A stretch of DNA of 37,000 bases from Fibrobacterota bacterium (GCA_003165595.1 PLWQ01000023.1:1-37000); one strand, 5' to 3'; positions 5,753 to 15,519 are shown, numbered from the stretch's first letter. Notes: generated from the letters alone by a model not told the origin. Numbers and translations: made by a program.

Positions 5753-8530
5753 TCACCGCACCAAAACAAGACGCTTCACATACCGGTCCCCGCCGTCAAC
5801 GGAGCAACGGAAGAAATAGACGCCGTTGCCCTTTGTCAGGCCTGTGCGCTGCGACGCGCCGAGCCGAAGCCGGTGCCAGCCCGCGGCCGCGCGTTCGCGC
5901 GGAACGCCGGCAACAATCCTGCCCCGGGCGTCGAGTACTTGTATTCCGATGGATGCCGCCCTGCTCAGGAAATAGCGGATCTCGCTGCCTGCGGCGGCCG
6001 CAATAATTTCCGGCGCCCCGGACGAAAGAACGGCCCCGCGCATCGGTCTTTGCAGCGCAACCACCGGGTTCACCGCGCCCGTGATGAACGTTGCCGTTCC
6101 CCCGCCTAACCCGTCCGCCGCGGCGGTGACCGTCACCGTACCCGAATCGAAGGACGAGCGTACCGCTATTTTGCACATGCCGCCCTCGGCAAGCATATAC
6201 GGATCGCCGGGATTGGCGCCGGCGTCCTGATTGGCGCCGCCGCGATAAATGCAGGGCCCCGAAACACTGAAGTTGATTTGATTCGTCGCGGTCGGGCACC
6301 AGAGGCCGCTTGCGTCCACCACGGTGGCGAGGATGAACGCGCAGTCGGAGCCGTTGGCGGTAATCCTGAAGACCTCGCCGTCGGGCTTTACAAGCGGCGG
6401 TTCCACGGTGAGCACGACGTGGTCGGGCGCTCCCGCCGTTTTCTTCTCGTCAAAGCACACCACGTTGCCGGCCGAGTCGAGCCCTTCGGCGCGCAGCGTG
6501 CCGGCCGCCCAGGTCACATTGTTCCACCAGCATTGGTACGGCAAAGACGTAGAGGTATTCGATTTGTCGTCGCTTGCAGGGTTCCAGGGATTCGGGGTTT
6601 TCTTGCCCAGGCTCGTTCCGTTGAGCAGGAGGTCCACGGTCGGGCAATTGCTGAATGCATTCACCGTCACGCTGCCCGAACGGTTCCAGTGATGCGCAAG
6701 GCACACCGTGGGTTTTACCGCAAAGTCGATCCAGCACGCCTTGTTGATAAAGTAGAGCAGCTTGGGAATGCGGCTGAAATCCATGAGGGAGGTCCCGAAC
6801 GACCTGCCCAGGCCGGTTTCGCCGGGAGATTCGGCCAGGTACCAGTGAGCGAGGCCGAACGCGTTGGCCTTGATGTCGTTCTTCCAGTCCTGCATGTATT
6901 CGCCGGCAAATAACAGCTCGTTGTCGTAGTCGTACCGGAACGTCTTGGTGCCCCAGCCCTCCGCGCCCCAGCCGGGGAAGTCGGTGCACAGCGAGTTCAG
7001 TTTCTGGCCTGCTTCGCATCCTGTCAATGAGCACGAGATCAGGTCCGAGACCCTGTCCTGGCAGGCGCGCAGGTACCCGCGGTCCGACTGCGGGTGCTGC
7101 GTGATGGGGTCCCAGAGTTTCGCAAGGTCCTTGAGAGACTGGGCGTAGCTCGCGGTGATGCCGGCGTTGCTCACTTCCCAGGCGAGAATGGAGGGGTTGT
7201 TGCGGTCGCGCACGATCATGTCGCGGTGGCACTCGTTTTTGAGAAGGCACGAGGGTTCGGTGCCGGTCACGTTCGCAAACGACCCTTCGCCCTCGCTGCT
7301 TGGCTGGACGATCATGACGCCGTACGCGTCGCCCGCCTCCACCAGCTCGTGGCTGTGCGTGGAGTGCCCCGGCCTCCAGAGCCGGGCGCCGCATGCCGCG
7401 GCGAGCTTAACATCGCGCCACTGTTGCTCCTCGGGCACCGCGGAACCGAGCGCGGGATAGTCGTACCTGCTGGCCACGCCCCACAGGTAATGCTGGTGGC
7501 CGTTGATATAGGGGAAGTTCTTGTCCCAGGTGATCACGCGGATGCCTAGCGGGCTTTGGAAGACGTCGACCGTTGTGTTCCCGACTTTCACGATGTGATA
7601 CACCTTGTACAGGTACGGCGTGCCCCACATGCTGTTTGCCGGATACCACAGGTGCGGGCTCGTGATGTCGCCGGATTGGTCGAACACGAAACTCGAGTCC
7701 GCGGCGATGGACTGGGAACTCTGTTTTGTCAAAACAACGTTATTGTCCGCGTCCACCACTTTCGTGGTAAGCGAGACCACCTCGGCCGCGCCGCTCTCGT
7801 TCTGCACGTTGGTCATGATCCGCACCGTTGCGGAGGCGTCGGTCGCCGACACGGTTCCCACGCACGTGCCCCATTTACTCACCACCGAATACACGTTCGC
7901 CGGAATGTACACTTTGTCGGTGATGTGCATGTACACGGGCCTAAAAAGCCCGCCGTCCTGCTGGCCGAATCGGAACGACATGGAGAAATTCGGGTCGGTA
8001 AAGAGCACGCCGGCGTTGTTGCTGATGCGCACGGCAAGCACGTTGTCGGCGCCGCCGAAGGTTACCTTGCCGGTAACGTCGACGATAAACGGGAGGAAGC
8101 CGATCACGTGCGTCGCCTGCGGGTTCACCACGCTGTTGCCGGGGATAAAGGTGCCGTTGATGTACACGGCGCAGCCCACGTGCGCGCCCTCGAACTCGAT
8201 GAATATTTTTCTTGACGCATAGGCATTATCGAGCGTAAAGTGCTTCCGGTACCATGCCATGCCGGCCCAGGCGTTGCCCGTGCCGGCAGGCGTGTTGGTA
8301 TAGGTGTCGTTTTCGTTCCAGCAGTGAGGTATGCCCACCGTGGTCCATGCCGCGTCGCTAAAGGCCGGAGCCTGCGCTCCCGTGGGGTCGGATTTGATGA
8401 ATTTCCAGGGCGTGGCCCCCAGATTGATTTTCACCCTGTTGCTTTGTTCGGGAAAATAGGTTTCTGCGTGACACGCCACGGCCGCGATGCCGGCGGCGAT
8501 CAGCATGGACATGAGCGTTCTTGAAACCAT
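5753..8530 (-). CDS. Secreted glycoside hydrolase family 2-like protein with altered acid/base site
   Basis: This 925-residue protein has a signal peptide (about 1-22). It has a GH2 sugar-binding jelly roll (about 35-205, with W-Y-R-K-x-F and G-x-x-V-G-C-A-V-Y-I-N-G), an Ig-like domain (about 210-335), a TIM-barrel-type region (about 336-620), further beta domains and a C-terminal sorting-type tail (V-L-D-A-R-G-R ... G-V-Y-F-F-R, to residue 925). GH2 enzymes are retaining beta-galactosidases, glucuronidases or mannosidases. The usual W-x-x-x-N-E acid/base motif reads W451-E-V-S-N-A456 after N-N-P-S-I-L-A, so the expected Glu is Ala. The likely nucleophile E544 (F-A-G-E-Y-M) is kept. It may be an atypical GH2, use another acid, or be a binding protein. 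Substrate is unknown. It diverges from the GH43 remnant. Confidence 0.85.
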   Translation of the reverse strand: MVSRTLMSMLIAAGIAAVACHAETYFPEQSNRVKINLGATPWKFIKSDPTGAQAPAFSDAAWTTVGIPHCWNENDTYTNTPAGTGNAWAGMAWYRKHFTLDNAYASRKIFIEFEGAHVGCAVYINGTFIPGNSVVNPQATHVIGFLPFIVDVTGKVTFGGADNVLAVRISNNAGVLFTDPNFSMSFRFGQQDGGLFRPVYMHITDKVYIPANVYSVVSKWGTCVGTVSATDASATVRIMTNVQNESGAAEVVSLTTKVVDADNNVVLTKQSSQSIAADSSFVFDQSGDITSPHLWYPANSMWGTPYLYKVYHIVKVGNTTVDVFQSPLGIRVITWDKNFPYINGHQHYLWGVASRYDYPALGSAVPEEQQWRDVKLAAACGARLWRPGHSTHSHELVEAGDAYGVMIVQPSSEGEGSFANVTGTEPSCLLKNECHRDMIVRDRNNPSILAWEVSNAGITASYAQSLKDLAKLWDPITQHPQSDRGYLRACQDRVSDLISCSLTGCEAGQKLNSLCTDFPGWGAEGWGTKTFRYDYDNELLFAGEYMQDWKNDIKANAFGLAHWYLAESPGETGLGRSFGTSLMDFSRIPKLLYFINKACWIDFAVKPTVCLAHHWNRSGSVTVNAFSNCPTVDLLLNGTSLGKKTPNPWNPASDDKSNTSTSLPYQCWWNNVTWAAGTLRAEGLDSAGNVVCFDEKKTAGAPDHVVLTVEPPLVKPDGEVFRITANGSDCAFILATVVDASGLWCPTATNQINFSVSGPCIYRGGANQDAGANPGDPYMLAEGGMCKIAVRSSFDSGTVTVTAAADGLGGGTATFITGAVNPVVALQRPMRGAVLSSGAPEIIAAAAGSEIRYFLSRAASIGIQVLDARGRIVAGVPRERAAAGWHRLRLGASQRTGLTKGNGVYFFRCSVDGGDRYVKRLVLVR

Positions 8531-8884
8531 GATACCCCCCCCCTTTAAGACATTTGAAGGCAGATGGAACGGATACTTTATTAATTATAAGGCTTTTTAC
8601 CTAGTAAGGGATTTTTTTTCTTCAGAACGGCCGCCGCATTGTATCCCCGATCACAGCACTCGATTACGAAAAATCGGATTACCTGCCGGTCAAATCCATT
8701 CAACGATATAATAATATATCAATAGAGTAAACAATTCCCTTGGGTCTTGTTTCTTGTCAGCGGATATATTGATAGTACTTTAGGCTGTGTTTTGCATCTT
8801 GACAATTCGGGAAGGCAAACCCGGACCTTCCGCATGAGGATTATCCGGATCCCTGTGAGGCTATCGGTAAAAAGGGGAGTTCAG
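8531..8884. other. Divergent intergenic region upstream of GH2-like and GH43 genes
   Basis: This 354-bp region separates two divergent glycan-degradation genes and should contain both promoters. It has an A/T-rich stretch around 8570-8620 and another at 8700-8740. A TTGACA at 8799-8804 has no acceptable -10 at the right spacing. No operator or riboswitch was recognised. Confidence 0.4.
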
Positions 8885-9723
8885 ATGAAAAAGCCGACCG
8901 GACATTTTTTTTCCGCCAGGATATTTCCCGTTTGTGCATTTGCCATGCTTCACTCCGTTTGCATTCATGCGGCGAATCCGATCATTACCTCGACGTATAC
9001 GGCCGACCCATCACCCCATCAATGGAGTGACGGCACATACTATATGTACTGCTCACACGATCAGGACGCGGACGTCGACTGGAATATGGTGGATTACCAC
9101 GTTTTTTCATCCACGGATCTTGTAAACTGGATCGACAACGGAATCGCGTTCAAAAACACGGACTCGCCTTTCGGCAATGGCGCCGCGCTGTGGGCGCCCG
9201 ATTGTATGTATAGAAACGGGCTGTATTATCTTTATTATCCCCAAAACTCCGCTATCGGCGTGGCCACAAGCGTTTCTCCCACAGGCCCTTTTACGAATGC
9301 CAGGAAATTATATCAAACAGCCAACTCGCAATACAGCTATGATCCAATGATATTTGTCGATGACGACAACCAGGCGTATCTGCTTGTCTCCTCCTGCATG
9401 AACCCGAACGGTGCGTTCAAACCCGTGTTGTGCAAATTGGGCTCCGACATGATGAGCATTACGCAGGAAACCATCCTGGCAACGACGGGCAATTTACCGG
9501 CACGAGCGGATACCTCATTAATCTTAATTGGTTCAAGTTTTTGGCAAGTACGCGTACCTCAACGTCAACTTCTCCTTCGAAAAGTGCGTCAGGCCGGGCG
9601 GGCAGGACGTTCAAGCTGGGATCAAATCCCGTGTACGATGTTCTGGGGAGGAACATCCCGGCGCAGAGGAGAAATCTTTCACGCACGGTGGGACAGCCGG
9701 GAGTCGTTGTGGAGAAACAATAG
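8885..9723 (+). pseudogene. Glycoside hydrolase family 43 pseudogene
   Basis: The ATG at 8885 follows a GGGGAG ribosome binding site and opens a signal peptide ending near H-A-A-N. The next ~170 residues match the first blades of a GH43 five-bladed propeller: T-A-D-P-S with the general-base Asp, W-S-D-G-T-Y-Y-M-Y, F-S-S-T-D-L-V-N-W, L-W-A-P-D and Y-D-P-M-I-F-V-D-D-D. After about 9490 the family reading is lost. Short related pieces continue in other frames (F-T-G-T-S-G-Y-L-I-N, then F-G-K-Y-A-Y-L-N-V, then V-Y-D-V-L-G-R-N-I, a sorting-type tail ending at 9723). Most of the propeller, including the Glu acid region, is missing. Several frameshifts plus an internal deletion are the simplest reading; assembly error is less likely because sequence is also missing. 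Confidence 0.8.
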
Positions 9724-9896
9724 GAAAACAGGACGCCGATTGCCCATGACGGGAGCAGAGGCTTTGCCAATCCATTCGCTCATCCTCAATGGATGCCCGT
9801 TTTCCCGGGCATGACAACGAAGACAGATGTATAGCCAATTGAGAAACACCACACTCGGGGCTTTCGCCAGGAGGCGTCCGAAGGAAGCAAGACCGC

Positions 9897-11273
9897 TCAG
9901 TCATGCAGTCGCACGATAAAGCGGTGTCCCTTGACAGGGGTTTTGGTGAGGGTCTCTGCCACGTCTTTTGCAATGGACCTGTCTATTGCAACATAGGTGT
10001 AGAGATCAAAAACGTTGATTTTGCCGACCAGCTTTGCATCTATTCCCGCTTCTTTGGTAAGCGCACCCAGAATGTCTCCGGGCCGTATTTTGCTTTTTCG
10101 CCCGCCATTGATTGAGATGGTCATCATGGGCGGCAGCAGGGCCTTTTCTCCGGCCGCAACAAGCCTATGGGTATTTTCCGCGCGGAAGTTGCTTTTTTGA
10201 AACCTGTTTATGTCGTCGAGCCGATGCTGTTCTCCGGGCGTCATAAGGGAAAAGGCCAGGCCTTCTTTTCCCGCCCGTCCGGTACGGCCGATGCGGTGGA
10301 TGTACATTTCGGGATCGAAGGACATATCGAAGTTTATCACGGCGCTCAAATCCTTTACGTCAAGACCGCGCGCCGCAACATCGGTTCCAATGAGAATAGA
10401 TGTGCTGTGATTGGAAAAGAGCGTCAGCATTTCGGTGCGCTCTTTCTGCTCAAGGTCGCCGTGAATGCTCAGCGCATGGAATTTGGCCTTCGACAAGTAC
10501 TCGAGAAGATCGCGGCATTGCTGTTTTGTATTGCAAAAGATGAGTGTTGACTCGGGTTTAAAGGTCCACAAGATCGAAGCGGTTGCGGCCAGTTTGTCTT
10601 TCCATTCCACCTGAAAAAAGCGCTGAGCAATGACATTTTCCGCATGAATGGATTCAACGGTGATTTCTTTTGCGCTGTTCTGGAATTTTTTGCTGAGCGT
10701 CTTGATCGCATCGGAAAAGGTGGCCGAAAAGAGCAGCGTCTGTCTTTTTTTTGGAGCGAACGGCATGATCCCGTTTATTTCTTCTTCGAATCCCATATCC
10801 AGCATTCGATCCGCTTCGTCAAAGACAAGCGTCGTGAGATAATCAAGATGAAGATTGCCCCTTCTCAGATGATCTCCAATGCGCCCCGGCGTTCCTACCA
10901 CGATGTGAGCACGATGTTCCAAAGACTGTGTTTGCGGACGTATGGGCGTGCCGCCGCACAAGGTGAGAATCTTGATGTTGGATGTAAATCGGGCGAGGCG
11001 GCGAATCTCCGTAGCTACCTGCTCCGATAGCTCCCGGGTTGGGCAAAGCACCAGGGCCTGCACCTGATGCTGCGACACAATGAGACTATGGAGAATGCCG
11101 ATGGCAAAGGCCGCGGTTTTGCCGCTTCCCGTTTTTGCCTGCGCGAGCACATCGTCTTTGTTGAGGATCGCAGGAATGCTCTCCGCCTGTATCGGCGTCA
11201 TCGCGGTATAGCCGACAACTTTCAGGTTCGCCATCATCGCGGGAGCAAGCGGCAGTAAAGAAAAATCATTCAT
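9897..11273 (-). CDS. dbpA: ATP-dependent RNA helicase DbpA (DEAD-box)
   Basis: This 458-residue protein matches the length of E. coli DbpA, which acts on 23S rRNA during 50S subunit assembly. Motifs in order are the Q motif (G-Y-T-A-M-T-P-I-Q), Walker A (A46-K-T-G-S-G-K-T53), P-T-R-E-L, T-P-G-R, D152-E-A-D155, S-A-T, and helicase motif VI H-R-I-G-R-T-G-R. Residues about 385-458 form the DbpA-type RNA-binding domain (K-I-R-P-G-D-I-L-G-A-L, then V-A-I-D, then G-H-R-F-I-V-R). A Shine-Dalgarno sequence is not obvious at the ATG. It appears monocistronic, with dispersed repeats upstream. Confidence 0.93.
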   Translation of the reverse strand: MNDFSLLPLAPAMMANLKVVGYTAMTPIQAESIPAILNKDDVLAQAKTGSGKTAAFAIGILHSLIVSQHQVQALVLCPTRELSEQVATEIRRLARFTSNIKILTLCGGTPIRPQTQSLEHRAHIVVGTPGRIGDHLRRGNLHLDYLTTLVFDEADRMLDMGFEEEINGIMPFAPKKRQTLLFSATFSDAIKTLSKKFQNSAKEITVESIHAENVIAQRFFQVEWKDKLAATASILWTFKPESTLIFCNTKQQCRDLLEYLSKAKFHALSIHGDLEQKERTEMLTLFSNHSTSILIGTDVAARGLDVKDLSAVINFDMSFDPEMYIHRIGRTGRAGKEGLAFSLMTPGEQHRLDDINRFQKSNFRAENTHRLVAAGEKALLPPMMTISINGGRKSKIRPGDILGALTKEAGIDAKLVGKINVFDLYTYVAIDRSIAKDVAETLTKTPVKGHRFIVRLHD

Positions 11274-11415
11274 CGGGTATGGATTTCATTTTGATAAAGG
11301 GATGCAACAATCGGCGCAGGCATAATATACCTCCGGCGCCGGCCGGAGCCGGACGCGCAGCGTGAACGAGACCGACCTGAGCACGGCGATATGCAGTCTA
11401 TTTGCATCGTGCCCC

Positions 11416-11524
11416 TTTACTGTCAACTGTCAACGTTTGACTTTCAACTCTCTCTGTGTACTCTGTGTCTCTGTGGTGAATCTTCTCTTGTTTTCTCCGT
11501 GTCTCCGTGGTGAGTCTTCTCTTG
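11416..11524. repeat. Composite dispersed repeat with doubled terminal block
   Basis: It begins with TTTACTGTCAACTGTCAAC as at 5664, continues through the TTTCAACTCTC block, and ends with two tandem copies of a ~35-bp CTCTGTG/CTCCGTG...GTGGTGA-TCTTCTCTT block. The right part lies inside the coding sequence of the DTW-domain gene (stop at 11444). Confidence 0.8.
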
Positions 11525-12181
11525 CAGCTCCCGAAACCGTCGTCCTTCCCACGGCCGGTACTTCTGCCGCGCCGGATCCTTCATGCTCGCAATCTGATAC
11601 TCCTGCATCCTTGCAAAAAGGTCGAGCATTTGAGCGGGTCGGGGGTAGCGGTCGAGCCCCGCTTTCTCAAGGGCGTTCATGAGTTCGTGGGCGGCCTCGA
11701 TGGTGGAAAGGCACCAGTCGTGAGGCTGTTTCTTGATGAGATAGCGGCTCTTTTCCCGGGGCACGAACATGATCTTCGGAAGCGCCTGCAGCGTACGGCT
11801 CCTGAGAAACATTTTTTTTGCCAGGCTCCATGTGCCGTCGAGCAGAAACACGATCAGGCGGCGATCGCCGGGCACCGCGGCAAAGAAACCGTGTTCCGAA
11901 ACAGTGACGGCTTCCTTGCATGGGTAGAGGAGAACGGGAAAGTTGGACGGGTCCCGGATGAGGGCCTGCACCGGCTCTTGCCGGTCAAAGCATATGCCCA
12001 TGTGGATTTCGCTGTTGTTAAGGCAGATATGGGCGAGGCGGCCCGTTCCGGCCTTTTCCTGCTTGTATTCCTTGGGATGCATGAGTATCACGATCTTCGT
12101 GCGGGTGTCGATCGGCGTAACCGACGAACACCAGCACAGGCTTTTCGGCCAGAAACACCGGTAGCACATTTCGCGGCTCAT
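11444..12181 (-). CDS. DTW-domain protein, likely tRNA-uridine aminocarboxypropyltransferase
   Basis: DTW-domain enzymes of the TapT type transfer an aminocarboxypropyl group from SAM to tRNA uridine (acp3U). The 245-residue protein has the N-terminal Cys cluster C6-x-x-C9...C16-x-C18, the signature D115-G-T-W118, and the conserved L-S-T-I-E-A segment near 158. The catalytic part ends by about residue 220. The last ~25 residues (E-K-T-H-H-G-D-T-E-K-T-R-E-D-S-P onward) are encoded by the dispersed repeat at 11444-11524, so the natural C-terminus has been replaced or extended by repeat DNA. The family is confident; the tRNA position modified is inferred from family knowledge. Confidence 0.85.
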   Translation of the reverse strand: MSREMCYRCFWPKSLCWCSSVTPIDTRTKIVILMHPKEYKQEKAGTGRLAHICLNNSEIHMGICFDRQEPVQALIRDPSNFPVLLYPCKEAVTVSEHGFFAAVPGDRRLIVFLLDGTWSLAKKMFLRSRTLQALPKIMFVPREKSRYLIKKQPHDWCLSTIEAAHELMNALEKAGLDRYPRPAQMLDLFARMQEYQIASMKDPARQKYRPWEGRRFRELQEKTHHGDTEKTREDSPQRHRVHRES

Positions 12182-12335
12182 GTGATTTGCCCGCCTTCCT
12201 TACGTCAATCCAACGCCCGGTTATTCCTGGAGCTCTTCTCTTTTCTCCCGTCACTAAGATACGCTGCGGAAGATGGGTACGTCCACATGTTCACGGGCCA
12301 TCGAACACCAAGCCGGGACATCGCCGTTTGCAGAT

Positions 12336-12364
12336 TTGACAATGATGGGCAAAACACCTATATT
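12336..12364 (+). promoter_or_regulatory. Sigma-70-type promoter for the 12550 gene
   Basis: A perfect -35 TTGACA (12336-12341) is followed after 17 bp by TATATT (12359-12364) as -10. Transcription would begin near 12371, leaving a leader of about 180 bases before the lipoprotein gene. The 12182-12549 interval is otherwise without a recognisable gene or structured element. Confidence 0.5.
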
Positions 12365-12549
12365 TTTCCTCGAAACCGGTCAGGCTGCAGACGTGGCGTG
12401 CTGGGAAATTGTAGGTCAATGAGCGTCTGCAAAGGACCTCCCGCCAAACGCCCGCCCGCGAAAATGGAAATCTTCCGGCAATACGTGTTCACATAAGCGA
12501 ACAACCCGGACAATAGATTCGAAAGCGATTTCCGGAATGAACAGGGGAG

Positions 12550-15426
12550 ATGTGGAATAGCATGGAAAATGGAAACTGTTGCCATTTGTCACTCAAGGGT
12601 TTGGGGTCCCGGATGCCGCCTCATCTGGCAATGTTCTTTATTGCCGGTTTCCTGCTGTCGACAGGCTGCGCGCCCAACAAACCGGACGCGACCGGGCAAC
12701 TTCATCCCGCTGCCGGCATGAAAAAGATAACCGCGGCCGGCAAATCTTTTTTGCAGGGAGCTGCCGATTCCAATGCATCGGGAGACGAGAAACCGGTGAT
12801 GACCGCCTCCTTTTCCTATGATTACTGGATCGATACGGTCGAGGTTACGCAGCTGGAATATGCCGCCTGCACGGGGAAGCGCCCGGTAAAAGATTCCAGC
12901 GCCTTCGGCGTGGGTGATGACCATCCTGTCTATTATGTCAGCTGGTTCGACGCGATTTTGTTTTGCAATGCAAGAAGCAGGAAAGAGAACCTCGACACTG
13001 TATACAGCTATTTCGGATCTCCGCTTGAACAAAACGGCAGCGTGTACGATCTTGCAGGCCTGCAAATCCATTATGACCGGGATGGGTATCGGCTTCCCAC
13101 AGAATCGGAATGGGAATATGCCGCGCGCGAAGGCACTTCAGTGATCCCTTTCCCCGGACTTTCCGACAGTTCACAGGCGGATCAGTATGCCTGGTATTTT
13201 GCAAACTCACTCGGCTCCACCCACCCGGTCGCAACGCGTGAAAAGAACAGTTTCGGGTTGTACGACATGGCGGGCAACGTGTACGAATGGGCAAATGACT
13301 GGCGGGGCCTCTATTCCGTGTCAAGTATCACCAATTCCATCGGCGCTATGCAGCCCAACAGCGGCAATGAACGGGTAGTCAAGGGTGGTTCGTTCGAGCA
13401 TGGTTTTCTGAACCTCCGATTCTCCCGCCGATCGTCCACCTATGGAACGCCCCAGTCGAGCACCGCCGAATACATCGGGTTTCGGTGCGCACGGGGGCCC
13501 ATTGCACACCCGTCGTTCATAACCACCGACACGGCAACCGTAACCACCTATCCGGTGAGCGTCGTCGTCACCTCACTCCAGTCGATGCTGCCGGCGTCAC
13601 TTGCCAAAGCGGTGTTTGTGAATGTCAACAACGATGTCCGGACGCTGTGCGCCGTCGATTTTGCAAGGTCCTTTCCGGTCGTCGTGGAATACCGGGACTG
13701 CAAAACGGTCTTCACGCCGGCTATTTCCCCCAACGGGAAATTCGTCGCGTTCGGCACCCGCAATTGGGGCTTTGCAGGCGCGGCAACCGTGTACCTGCGA
13801 AGTCTCGATTCCCTTGGGTCGCCGCTTGTCAAAATCCCAGCCGACAGCGCCTATGACCCGCGGTTCTGGGTTGACCCGGCCTCCAAGGACACCTTTCTGA
13901 TCTATACCAATTCGTCAATAGACAATGCTTCGCCGTTGTGGGCCGTGTCACAAACGTATATGATAAAGGTGTCCGGCGCAAGTCCGGTCGGCATCCCGCA
14001 AGTGCTGGTGGCGAGCGGCAGCTTCCATGACGGCAGATCGGCCAACGGACAATTTATTGTAACCGGTTTCACTAAACTTTTAATGCGTGACCTGAACACC
14101 AACACCGACGCAAACCTTTTCACATACCCCAACAACGGTAAGGAGGCAAACGGTTCAACGCAGGTCTGCAACACGTCAATGTCCCCTGATTCCGGCAATA
14201 ACGGCGTGTGCCTGTTCTTGGATTTCGGCTGCCCATCGGTGAGCACGCTCACCGGGGAACCGTATGGCGTCCATGCCTACCTTTTTACCGCACGCTATTC
14301 CGGCGGGGTCACGTCGTGGTATAAATGTCCGGCAGGAGACATTGCGTGGGATTACCCCGAATGGTCGAATGTTGCACCCTTGGCAATCGCAAGCGGCATG
14401 AACGGCGCCAGCGAGGCGCACGCCGTGTACCTGATCGATCTGGAAAATAATACGACGCTCAAGATCCTGGAAGGCGTTGACCTCGAAGAGCCGTTCTTAT
14501 GGGTCAATCCCTCACTGTATCTGTCCGGGAACAAAATATCCCTGGACAGCCTTGGCGGCTACAACAACCCGTCGATCAGTTATACGCAGCCCTTCTTTGC
14601 GGCGCGGATGCTGCCGTTCTGGCAGGAATTCAGGAATATGAAAGTCGTCTTCACCGGCAGTTCTCAAACCGCATTCGGCGTGGATCCCGGGAGCTTCACC
14701 ATTCCGGGAGTGTATAACATGGCAATTTCCGGGGGGGATTTTCCGGTTGAAACGTCCATGATAACGGGGTATCTGCTCAATCACTGCGATTCTCTGCAGC
14801 TCGTGGGCATGGATTTGATTCCTGCGCTCCTGTTCGCGCAGAATGTTGCATTTGTGCCCGATTGGGATGCTGGTATTATGTCAAGTAAAGGCTACAACTA
14901 CGATAAGAACCATCAGTTCTGGAGCCAGGGGCTTCCCCTGAGCTTCTTAAGCCTCATGAATCAGATTCCCGTTCCCGCTATTCCCGATCTCGATACCCTT
15001 GGACTGTACCGACATACGTGCCAGGGATGGGGAGGCGCCACACCCGATCATGGAGCCTACCCCACTTGGACGACGGAAGATTCCTTGTACAAATACAACC
15101 TCACGCTCATCACAAATTTTGCACGAACTCTGGCGCAGCGAGGGGTTCATTTCCTTCTTTACCTCACTCCCGTGAGCCCGTACTACAAGGCCTTTGACGA
15201 ATTTGAAAATGGCGGACCCAGTTCGGAAACTGCAGCGATGATCTGCAATGACCTGGTTGCTCTGCAGGACAGTGTCCCCGGATACTTCCACTTTTACGAC
15301 GCCGACAAATTGGGCAATCACGACTACACCGACGCCGATGCCTATGATGCGAACCACCTTTGTACCGTTGGGGCGCAAAAGTTCAGCGCCAGGCTGGATT
15401 CCGTGGTGAAGACGATCCTCAAGTAG
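12550..15426 (+). CDS. Large lipoprotein, FGE-like + beta-propeller + SGNH-like (TIGR02171-type)
   Basis: This protein of up to 958 residues fits in length and plan the Fibrobacter succinogenes paralogous family TIGR02171 (~900 residues, often lipoproteins, function unknown). A lipobox L-L-S-T-G-C40 follows a hydrophobic segment; the true start may be Met5 or Met22 because the GGGGAG abuts the first ATG. Residues about 50-315 are a formylglycine-generating-enzyme-like domain (W-I-D-T-V-E-V-T, Y-R-L-P-T-E-S-E-W-E-Y-A-A-R, Y-D-M-A-G-N-V-Y-E-W, G-G-S-F, G-F-R-C). About 330-690 looks like a TolB-type propeller (I-S-P-N-G-K-F-V-A-F). About 698-958 looks SGNH-hydrolase-like, with T-G-S704-S near its start and a D933-A-N-H936 pair at its end. 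Neither enzymatic activity is established. Outer-membrane or periplasmic location is inferred. Confidence 0.85.
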   Translation: MWNSMENGNCCHLSLKGLGSRMPPHLAMFFIAGFLLSTGCAPNKPDATGQLHPAAGMKKITAAGKSFLQGAADSNASGDEKPVMTASFSYDYWIDTVEVTQLEYAACTGKRPVKDSSAFGVGDDHPVYYVSWFDAILFCNARSRKENLDTVYSYFGSPLEQNGSVYDLAGLQIHYDRDGYRLPTESEWEYAAREGTSVIPFPGLSDSSQADQYAWYFANSLGSTHPVATREKNSFGLYDMAGNVYEWANDWRGLYSVSSITNSIGAMQPNSGNERVVKGGSFEHGFLNLRFSRRSSTYGTPQSSTAEYIGFRCARGPIAHPSFITTDTATVTTYPVSVVVTSLQSMLPASLAKAVFVNVNNDVRTLCAVDFARSFPVVVEYRDCKTVFTPAISPNGKFVAFGTRNWGFAGAATVYLRSLDSLGSPLVKIPADSAYDPRFWVDPASKDTFLIYTNSSIDNASPLWAVSQTYMIKVSGASPVGIPQVLVASGSFHDGRSANGQFIVTGFTKLLMRDLNTNTDANLFTYPNNGKEANGSTQVCNTSMSPDSGNNGVCLFLDFGCPSVSTLTGEPYGVHAYLFTARYSGGVTSWYKCPAGDIAWDYPEWSNVAPLAIASGMNGASEAHAVYLIDLENNTTLKILEGVDLEEPFLWVNPSLYLSGNKISLDSLGGYNNPSISYTQPFFAARMLPFWQEFRNMKVVFTGSSQTAFGVDPGSFTIPGVYNMAISGGDFPVETSMITGYLLNHCDSLQLVGMDLIPALLFAQNVAFVPDWDAGIMSSKGYNYDKNHQFWSQGLPLSFLSLMNQIPVPAIPDLDTLGLYRHTCQGWGGATPDHGAYPTWTTEDSLYKYNLTLITNFARTLAQRGVHFLLYLTPVSPYYKAFDEFENGGPSSETAAMICNDLVALQDSVPGYFHFYDADKLGNHDYTDADAYDANHLCTVGAQKFSARLDSVVKTILK

Positions 15427-15519
15427 GCTTCTTGACAGGGCGGCAGGGGGAGCTTGGAGGAAAACGGTTTCTTAACGGCACGGCGATCACCCGCATTTCG
15501 TCTCGTCGGGTGACGCCGG

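Noticed and set aside
8799-8827. TTGACA upstream of the GH43 remnant as a promoter
   Set aside because: No -10-like hexamer lies 16-18 bp downstream.
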